In this document: positions 23,001 to 32,000 of the stretch, piece after piece
Layout of the letters: each line of letters opens with the position of its first letter
Position numbering within the stretch: the stretch's first letter is position 1
NCBI GenBank assembly: GCA_003573635.1
Contig: QUTJ01031845.1
Location: 1 to 33,374, forward strand
DNA from: Goniomonas avonlea
Lineage: Eukaryota; Cryptophyceae; Goniomonadida; Goniomonadaceae
DNA length: 33,374 nucleotides
Direction of reading: 5' to 3'
Notes under the pieces: generated by a model
Seen by the model: the letters and a program-made list of their open reading frames with translations, nothing else
Told to the model about the DNA's origin: nothing
Database searches by the model: none
Position numbers and translations under genes: made by a program

Positions 23001-26000
23001 CGACGGCAACGTGACCACGGACGCCCTGCTGGCGGCTCTCACAGGCACGAGCCTGCCCGCTCCGGTGACTTCGCACGGCAGGTCCCTCACGCTTCGCTTC
23101 CTCGCCGATGGGGTAGGGCACGAGGCAGGCTTCGCCGTGTCGTACACCGCCCTCCCCGTGACCCGGTGTTCCGGGAGAGTGACGCTCAACACGGCCAACA
23201 CAGGCAGCTTAGAGGCCGTTGCCGGTGACTATTTCTACGACCACAACCAAGTGTGCACGTGGACCATCGCGCCTCCGCTGCAGGGCGTGGTCACTCTCAC
23301 GCTGACCCAGCAGGCGCTCGGCAGCGGTGACGTCCTTCGTGTGTTTGACGGGCCTCGCACCTCCGACGCCCTGCTCGCGACCATCCAAGGCTCGGTTCTG
23401 GTGGCCCCTGTTGTCTCGAACGGCAGGACTATGACGCTGCAGCTGACCACCGACGCCGTCGGACTCGACCTCGGGTTTGCAGCTACTTTCGCAACGACGT
23501 CGGTTCCTCGCTGCGCTGGAGCCATCGACCTGGTCGCTCTCAACACCGGGACGTTCACTGACGGCAGTGGCGTGTACAGTTACGACCTCTGGCAATCGTG
23601 CGTCTGGCGCGTGACCCCGCCGCTGAGTGGGGCTGTCAGCCTGTCGTTTACGCAGTTTGACCTTGGTGCCGGCGATGAGCTCAAGGTGTTTGACGGCAGC
23701 TCGACTGCCGACGCGCTTTTGGGCACCTTCACTGGGTCGACGCTGCCTGTTGCGGTGGTCTCTCACTGGGTGACCATCACAGTGCAGCTGACGACCGACG
23801 GTGCAGGCATTGCCGGCGGGTTCAGTGCGACGTACACGGCTGTGGCTGTACCCCGCTGCCACTCGACCGCGACATTCACTGCCAACGCCGGCGAGGTGAC
23901 TGACGGGAGTGGCTGGTACTACTACGACAACCACCAGCGCTGTGTCTTTGTCATCTCCCCGGCCAGCCGGGGCGTGGTGCAGCTGACCTTCTCCGAGCTC
24001 GACCTGGGGGTAGGCGACATCCTGCGCGTCTTCGACGGAGACTCCCCGGGCGGCGTGCTGATTGACTCCTTCCTCGCCAACAATCTTCCTCCGCCACTCA
24101 CGTCAAACTCGCGGAGCGTAACGCTGGAGTTTGTCACCGACGCCACCGGGGTCGGTGCGGGTTTCAACGCGTCCTGGGTCGCTCTTCCTGTCGCACGGTG
24201 CGGCTCCGCGGTGCTGTTGAACTCCAGCGACACGGGGACAATCGACGACGGGAGTGGGCAGTACTGGTACGACAATCGCCAAACGTGTACCTGGGTCATT
24301 ACGCCCCCGCTTAGCGGCGTTGTATCGTTGAATTTCACACAGCTTAGCTTGGCTGCTGGGGACAGTGTTACCGTGTACGATGGCGACACAACTCTAAGCT
24401 CCGTGCTTGCACGGTACGTCGGCCTCACGGACGTTGTGCCTGTTGGCAACCTCGTGTCCAGATGGAAGAGCATGACGGTTCAAATGGTGACAGACTCGCA
24501 TGCTGTGTCTCAGGGCTTCACGGCTCAGTATTCGGCAATCCCAGTGGCGCGGTGCGGGAACACTGAAACCACGTTGGATTCCAGCAACTCCGGATTTGTC
24601 GACGACGGCAGTGGCCCGTACGACACCGACTCTGGCATGACCTGCATATGGGTCATCACGCCCCCGCTTCGGGGCGTGGTGCAGTTGGATCTCCTCAGCT
24701 TCAACCTTGTTTCCGGTGACACCCTCACCCTGTACGACGGCGCCAGCACGTCTGCTCCCTTGCTCTCTGGGCCGTGGAGCGGCGTGCTTGGGCCTCAGGC
24801 GCCGCTGCCCACCATCACTCCCAGAGCAGTCTCCAACTGGGTCTCAATGACAGTCAAGCTCGAGACCAGGAGCGGCGGCCACAGCCCTGGGTTCAACGCC
24901 TCGTATGCGGCCGTGGCTGTCCCTCGGTGTGCGGGTGTGGTGACCCTCTCGAGGGCCTCGGGCACTATCGAAGACGGTAGCGGGAGCTACCACTACACCG
25001 ACAACATGGCCTGCATCTGGATCATCACGCCCCCGGGCCGCGGTCTCGTGCAGCTTTCTTTCTCCGCCTTCGATCTTGCGTCCGGCGACTCTGTGACTGT
25101 GTACGACGGGCCGTCCACCGCGTCGCGCGTCCTGGGCGGCGGCAGTTTCACCGGCAGCTCTATCCCAGCCACCCTTGTGTCGACCTGCAGGGCACTCACA
25201 CTCGTGTTTGTCTCGGACGCCACTAACCGGTCGCAGGGCTTCAACTCGTCGTTCTCGACAATCAGCGTTCCGGCAGTGGTGAGCAGCGTCGTGGGCGCCA
25301 ACGGCCCAACCACGGGGGCCTCAACAGTCACCTTGCTTGGTGCCCACTTCGCGTGTGCGGACGACAGTCCCAGAATGCGTCTGAGCGGGTCACAGTGTCA
25401 AGCCACGCGCTGGGTCTCAGAGAGCGCTGTTCTCGGTAAGCTTCCAGCAATCGGTCCGCCCAGCGCTGGCGTTGCAGTCACCGTTGGGTCAGCCCCGGGA
25501 AGCTTGTCGCTCGCAGTTTCGTTTGGTGACGCCGCTGCGGCAGCCGTGCCCCTGGCGAACGCACCCGCCACCGGCTCGTTACTAGTCACCGCCACGGGGC
25601 GCGGGCTGCACTCTGCCGACTATTCTCTCTGCGTCCGGCTCGGGTCCACCGCCTGCGGAACGACGCGCTGGGTGGCGCAGACAGCAGTCACGTGCAAACC
25701 CCCGCGAGGAGGCGGTGGCGCCTGCAGTTTGGTGCTTTCGACTCCGTCCCAAACGTTGACGCTCACCACTGCTCTGACGTACGACGCCCCCGTCACTGTG
25801 TCCGGCCACAATGCGCCCTCCACTGGCAGTGCCACCGTGACTGTCACTGGATCGGAGCTGGGTGGTCAGCCCTCTGTCTGCGCGCGACTGGGCCGAAGTG
25901 CATGCGAGGTGACAGTCTGGCTCTCAGAATCCTCGCTGGGTTGTAAAGTTTCTGGGGGGACTGCCAGATTTTGCAGCGTGTTTGTCTCTGTCCGTCGGGC

Positions 26001-29000
26001 GACTGGGACTGCCACTCAGGCCTTCAGCTTCGATGCCCCGACTGTGTCTGGTCTCTCTCGGACCAACGTCGCAGCCACAGGTGCCATGTCGCTGACTGCA
26101 GTCGGAGCCATCATGTCGGTTGACGCCACCGGCTGTTCCCGTGTCGGGAGGACGTCTTGCGAGGCGACACTCTGGGGCTCAGCGACTTCGGTCAGAGCCA
26201 AGGCTGCGTCAGGTGCCCGCGCGGCGAACCGCATCACAATCTCCGTGGGACGCCGCCAGGTCGGCACTCTGTCCCGAGCGCTGAGTTTCAACGCGCCCGC
26301 AGTCCTCCGCCTTCTTCCTCGAAACGGAGTGGTGACAGGAGCAATCAGCGTCACTGTCCTCGGAGTTGGGGCGGGGGAAGCTACCAACAGCGACCGCGGA
26401 CGGGTGTCTGGCAGCCAGTGCGAAGCGACTGCTTGGGCTGCGAGCAGCACGGTGGTGTGTAAGCTTCCTGGTAGCTCGCGCCCAACCCGAGTCACACTGT
26501 CCGTTGGTGCGCTCCTGGGGACGCGCACACTGGCGTTCAGAGTGGAGGTCCCGCAACTGAGCAGCGCGATCGCCACCAACCTCGCGCCGACGGGGGCCGG
26601 CTCCGTCACTGTGGTTGGCACAGCCCTCGCAGCGTCCCGGTTCACACTCCGCTCGCGACTCGGACGCACGGCAGCGATGGCCACCTCGTGGTTGTCGGAG
26701 AGCTCGGTCTCGTGCAAGCCGGGCGCTGGAGTTGGTCGCGGGCGGCGGTTTGGTGTCACACTGAGCAGCCGCGCTGCGACGTGGCTGTCGGCCAAGAGCT
26801 ACAACGCGCCCGCTGCCTCGAGTGCCACCGTCACAAACGTCCCCGGCACGGGGGCACTTAGTGTCACAGTGGTGGGGCTCGACCTCGGCGTGTCTGAGCA
26901 CTCTGCTCGCGGTTTGGTCGGCGACACCAATGGCCCGGCATCACAGTGGACGTCCGACACCGCGCTAGGCTGCAAGGCACCAATCCTGTTCGGCCTCGGA
27001 AACGGTGCCGCAGTCACTGTCGGTGCGCAGGCGCTTGTCAGCACTGCTGTGTTCTCTATTGGTGGAACGGAGGTAAGCTCCGTGGTCGCCACCAACGGAC
27101 CAACAACGGCTGCTTGGACCGTGACTGTGGTGGGACACAGCCTTGGGGCTGCCGACAGGACCTGGCGAGTCGGTGGTGGACACACTGTGAGTGAGGCCCT
27201 GGCCTGGCTGTCTGATTCCGCACTCAAGTGCAAGGCTGGCCGTGGTACCGGTCGTCGCCGCGGCGTTGTCATCTCCATTGCTCGGCACGTGACCCTCACG
27301 TTCGCGTTAAGCTATGACCGCCCTGCCTTCTACGGAGCTAACACGCCTGCGACCGGTGGCGCGAGCGTCACAGTCATGGGGACTGGGGTTGGACAAGAGA
27401 ATTACTCTCCTGGAGTCCGTCTCGGCATGACCAACTGCGAGAGCCTCGAATGGGGCGCTGACACAGCGGTCCGGGTCAAGCCTGCTGCAGGCGTCCAACA
27501 AGCGCTGCGCGTGTGCGTGTCCATTGGGCGGGACCTCGGCTCCGTCTCTCGTGGGTGGAGTTATATTTTTCCAGCTGTGAGTTCGTTCGTGCGCTCAAAC
27601 GTGCCCGGGACTGCCTCAGTGAGCGTCACGGTCCTGGGCTCCTCCTTCACAGTGGAGGATTACACATCGCGCTTGCGGGCTGGAGCTAGCGCCTGCGATG
27701 CGACTCTCTGGACTTCTGACAGCGCACTCAGGACAAAATCGATCCCAGGTGCCGGAGCCTCGAAGAGGATCAGCATCACAGCCTGGGGAATCACCGGGAC
27801 CCGGACCACCTCTTGGAGTTTCGACTCGGCAATCAAGCTCAGTTTGACCCCGGCCAACGCGGCCACGACTGGGTCGACTACCGTGACAATCCTTGGGCTG
27901 GGTCTTGGCAAGGACTTCACAATGCATCCCCGAATGGCGCTCAGTGGAAGCGAGGCTTCGAGGTGGTACACGCTGACAATGATCAGCTGCAAAACTTCTT
28001 CTGGGCTGCGCAAGCTGCACTCCTCGGTTGTCACTGTGAACGTGCAGCGATCCACCTTCACGAGGTCCTGGACATATCAGTCTGATTACCCCACCGTCGC
28101 GCGTGTTGGCAACGTGGTGGCCACGGGGGCCACGTCTGTCACTGTGGTAGGCAACAGTTTCGGCATGCTCTCTTCCACAGTCCCGCTCCGGTTGAGATTC
28201 ACCCAATCTGAGGCCACTCTGTGGACGGCTGACTCGAGTCTCTGTGTCAAGACCGCAATCGGCGTCGGCTGGAGCTTGTGTGTCGCCAGCACGGTTACGG
28301 CGCGCATCGCGACCCTGACTGCCGCCATCACCTACCTCCCGATTTCAATCGCAGCCAACAGCAACAGCGCTGCGACGGGCGCCATCAGTGTCACAGTCCT
28401 TGGGACCAGCTCGCGCGCGTCCGACTACAGTCTAGGCTCGAGGGTCTCAGCGACTGAGTGCGAAGCGACAACCTGGAACAGCGATTCGTCGGTCCGTTGC
28501 GGGGCTGTTTCGGGAGCTGGCGCGCGCGCGCGCGTGACCGCCACACTGCTGCAGGTGCGCAACACCTTCACAAACACCTGGAGTTACGACGCGCTCAGCC
28601 TCAGCTCGCTGGCTGCCAGGAACAAACCAGCGACCGGTGCAGCCAGCGTCACTGTCCTTGGTTCCAGTCTCGCGGAGGTCGACTTCTCAGCCGGCGCCCG
28701 AGTCAGCGGTTCCAGTGGTCAGGCCACGACGTGGAGTTCAGACAGTTCCCTCGCTGTCAAACCCGAGGCGGGAGTCCGCACTGGCCGCGTCGTCTTCGCG
28801 ACAGTGCAGTTGCAGTGCCGTAGCAGCGCCGCAGCCTGGAGTTGGGACAGTGTCACCCTTGCTGTTTCTGTCAATGCGCCGCACACTGGGGCGAGCAGCG
28901 TCACCGTCTTGGGCTCCAGCGTTGGGGGCGCTGCCTACACCGCTCGCGCTCTCTCGGGAGTGAGTGGCTGCGAGGTGACTCTCTGGACCTCGGACAGCTC

Positions 29001-32000
29001 GCTGCGCTGCAAATGGAATGCGGTGGGGGGGTCGCGCACTCGGCCATGGGTAGTCGGCACAGTGGCTCAAGGCATCGACACAGTCCTGGCGGCCGTGTCC
29101 TATGACCGTGTCGGACCCAGTAGCCTCACGAGCACCAACCACGCGGCGACTGCTGCATGCAGTGTGACTGTGATGGGGTCTAATGTCGGCGAGGGAGATC
29201 GCTCCTCGCGCGTGCGCGCTAGTGGCAGCAGGTGCGAGGCAACGGAATGGGCGTCAGAGAGCGCGCTGCGCTGCAAGACTGGGGCCGGGCTTCAGAGCGG
29301 TCGAGTCGTGGCCATGACTGCTGGACTTTTCAATACTTTGACCTCTCTTTTCAGCTTCGACGTGATCCGCGGGAGCAGTGTGGTCGCGTCAAACGTTCCA
29401 GCAACTGGAGTTTCCAGTGTGACCGTGGTGGGCTCCTCGATTGGCTGGACTGCCTCCGCTCAATCACGAGTTGGAGGGTCATCCTGCGAGGTCTCCGAGT
29501 GGCTGAGCGACTCTTCGCTTCTCGCCAAACCCTCGTCCGGTATCGGCAGTGCCCTGACCCTCAGAATAACTGTTTTCGTCGAGGAGGCCAGTCTTGTTGA
29601 CGGGTTCAGCCACTCGCTTCAGTACCAGTCCAGTTTAACCCCCGCGAACGCCGCGGTCACGGGCGCAAGTAGTGTCACTGTTTTGGGGACCAACCTCGGA
29701 CCATATTCGGTTTCCGGTCGCCTGCGTGTTGGAGGGAGCGACAGCGGATCGACGCAATGGGTTTCCGAGAGCGCTGTCCGGTGCAAGCCTGCGATGAGTA
29801 TTCGGAGTGAACTGTGGCTGGTGGTGACGCACATCCGCGAGAGTACGAGTGTTACCGCAGCGTTCAGCCACGTCGCGTTGGCCTTGAGCGGTGCTGTTTT
29901 GGCGAATCACCCGAGCACGGGTGCGTTGTCGGTGACCGTGCTCGGCTCGAGCGTGGGGACTGCGGATTCCAGTTCTCGAGGCCGGGTTGCTGGGAGCGGG
30001 TGTGAAGGGACAACGTGGACGTCAGAGAGCGCGATTTCGTGCAAGGCTGGGCCAAGTCCGGCGCGGGGGGTGTCTATTGGGGTCACCTCACTCTTTGACC
30101 GAGCTACCTTAGCTGTGTCGCTGACTTACAACGCCGTAACGTCCAGCAGCGTTACCAGTAGCAACATGGTCGCAACAGGCGCATCGAGTGTGACCGTGAT
30201 TGGAACCAGCCTGGGAGTCCTTGACAGGAGTGATGCAGCTCGAGTTGGGGGGACTGGAAGTCCTGCCTCAACCTGGGTATCAGACTCGGCACTGTTGTGC
30301 AAGTCACCGAGGGCCCCCGTGGTATCTGCACTCACCCTGGCTCTAACCAACGTCCTTGTTGCGAGCCTGGCCGAGGCCTTCAGTGTGGTAAGACCAGTAG
30401 TGAGCAGCCTGGGCTCAACCAATGGCGCTGGGACCGGCGTTGCGAGTGTGACCGTCGTCGGAACGAATATGGGTCAGGATGCTTGGACACAGCGGTCTCG
30501 GCTCGGCGTCAGTGAGTGCGAGGCGACAACTTGGGTGTCCGACAGCGCGTTGCAGCTCAGGTTCGCTTCTGTCTCCGGCTCTGTGGTCCCGCGAGCCACT
30601 GTCGGGCAGCATGTTGCCACAGCCGTCGCCACCTTCACCACCGACCAATGGGTTACAGCCGTCGAGCCAACCAACCAGGCGACCACGGGCGCCACGAGCG
30701 TAACTGTTTTGGGCAGAAGCATGGGGGTCGTTCCGCCAAGCTTCGCGATCCACTTTGGCTCCTCGGCGTGTGAAGCGACCAATTGGCTGTCTCAGTCAAG
30801 CGTGACGGTCAAGACAGGAGCTGGCGTCCAGAGGTCACTGACAGTCGGAACCAGCGTTGGGGCGGGCGTGAGTCTGGTTGGCGTGTTCTCGCACCAGTCC
30901 CCAACCATTTGTAGCGCCGTGGTATCCAATGGCGCGGTCACTGGTGGAATGAGTGTCACTGTCATTGGCTCCAACGCTGGGTCCAACGACTACACCCAGC
31001 GGGGGCGAGTCGCCGGGAGTGGCTGCGAGACGACTGCCTGGACTTCCGACAGCTCGCTCCAGTGCAAATCTGGGTCGGGTGCAGCCAGTGCTTGCTCATG
31101 CGTGGCGAGCGTGAGCAGCCCATCGGCGACACAAGTCTCCACCTTTACGTTTGTGACGATCCTCCACAGTAGTGTCACCAGCGCCAATGTTGCGGCGACC
31201 GGGGCAGCGAGTGTGACAGTCCTTGGTTCCAATCTCGGGAGTGCTGATTGGAGCACGACCAGTCGGGTCATGGGCAGTGCAGGAATGGTGACACCGTGGG
31301 TATCCGATAGCTCTCTGCGATGCAAGGCAGTTGCTGGTCTCGGTACAACTGTAGGCCTGACTGTGGTTGGGACTGTCGTACAGTATATTGCAACGGCGCT
31401 CGAGGTGTTGAGTTATGACCGCGCTGGTGGCAGTAGCGCCGTCAGCACCAACCACGCGGCGACTGCTGCACACAGTGTGACGGTGATGGGGTCTAATGTC
31501 GGCGAGGGAGATCGCTCCTCGCGCGTGCGTGTTGGCGGCAGCAGGTGCGAGGCAACAGAATGGGCGTCAGAGAGCGCTCTGCGCTGCAAGACTGGGGCCG
31601 GGCTTCAGAGCGGTCGAGTCGTGGCCCTAACTGCTGGACTTTTCAATACTTTGGCCTCTCCTTTCAGCTTTGACGCCATCCGCGGGAGCAGTGTGGTCGC
31701 GTCAAACGTTCCAGCAACTGGAGTTTCCAGTGTGACCGTGCTCGGGTCAAATACGGTGTTTTCTGATTACAGTGCACGCGCGTCCCTTGGGCGATCTGCT
31801 TGTGAGGTTACCACGTGGGTTGCCGACAGCTCATTAGTGTGCAAGTCTGGCACGGGGCACGTTGCTGTTCATTTCTCCGCAACTGCGGTTGTTTTATCCG
31901 GAACCGTCACCCTTCTCGCGTCGTACAACAACGCAGAGATTGGATCTGTGGTGCTCACGAACGGCGTGGCAACTGGAGGGACCAGTGTCACCGTTCTCGG

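Larger units (their letters stand above)
18004..25290 (+). repeat. 21 tandem CUB modules of a third type (C)
   Basis: First-Cys codons: 18004, 18346, 18697, 19039, 19381, 19729, 20077, 20419, 20770, 21118, 21460, 21799, 22147, 22489, 22828, 23167, 23512, 23857, 24199, 24553, 24928. Typical features: V(A/S/P)RC before the core, IxDGSGxYxYxxNQxC(V/T)WVI, PPLGGVVxLTF, LAxGDxxTVYDG, VSNxxxMTV, GFxATY. The acidic TE before the VYDG strand is replaced by LAxGD, so the usual CUB calcium site is probably changed or lost. Modules 55 and 58 replace GSG by GAA; module 60 lacks the DGSG turn. The last module runs straight into the IPT-like array, with no linker. Confidence 0.9.

Noticed and set aside
26016-26795. 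Minus-strand frame of 259 codons opposite the IPT-like array
   Set aside because: Same reason: no protein features of its own, and the plus-strand frame shows clear constraint (in-frame repeat period, conserved Trp and Cys).
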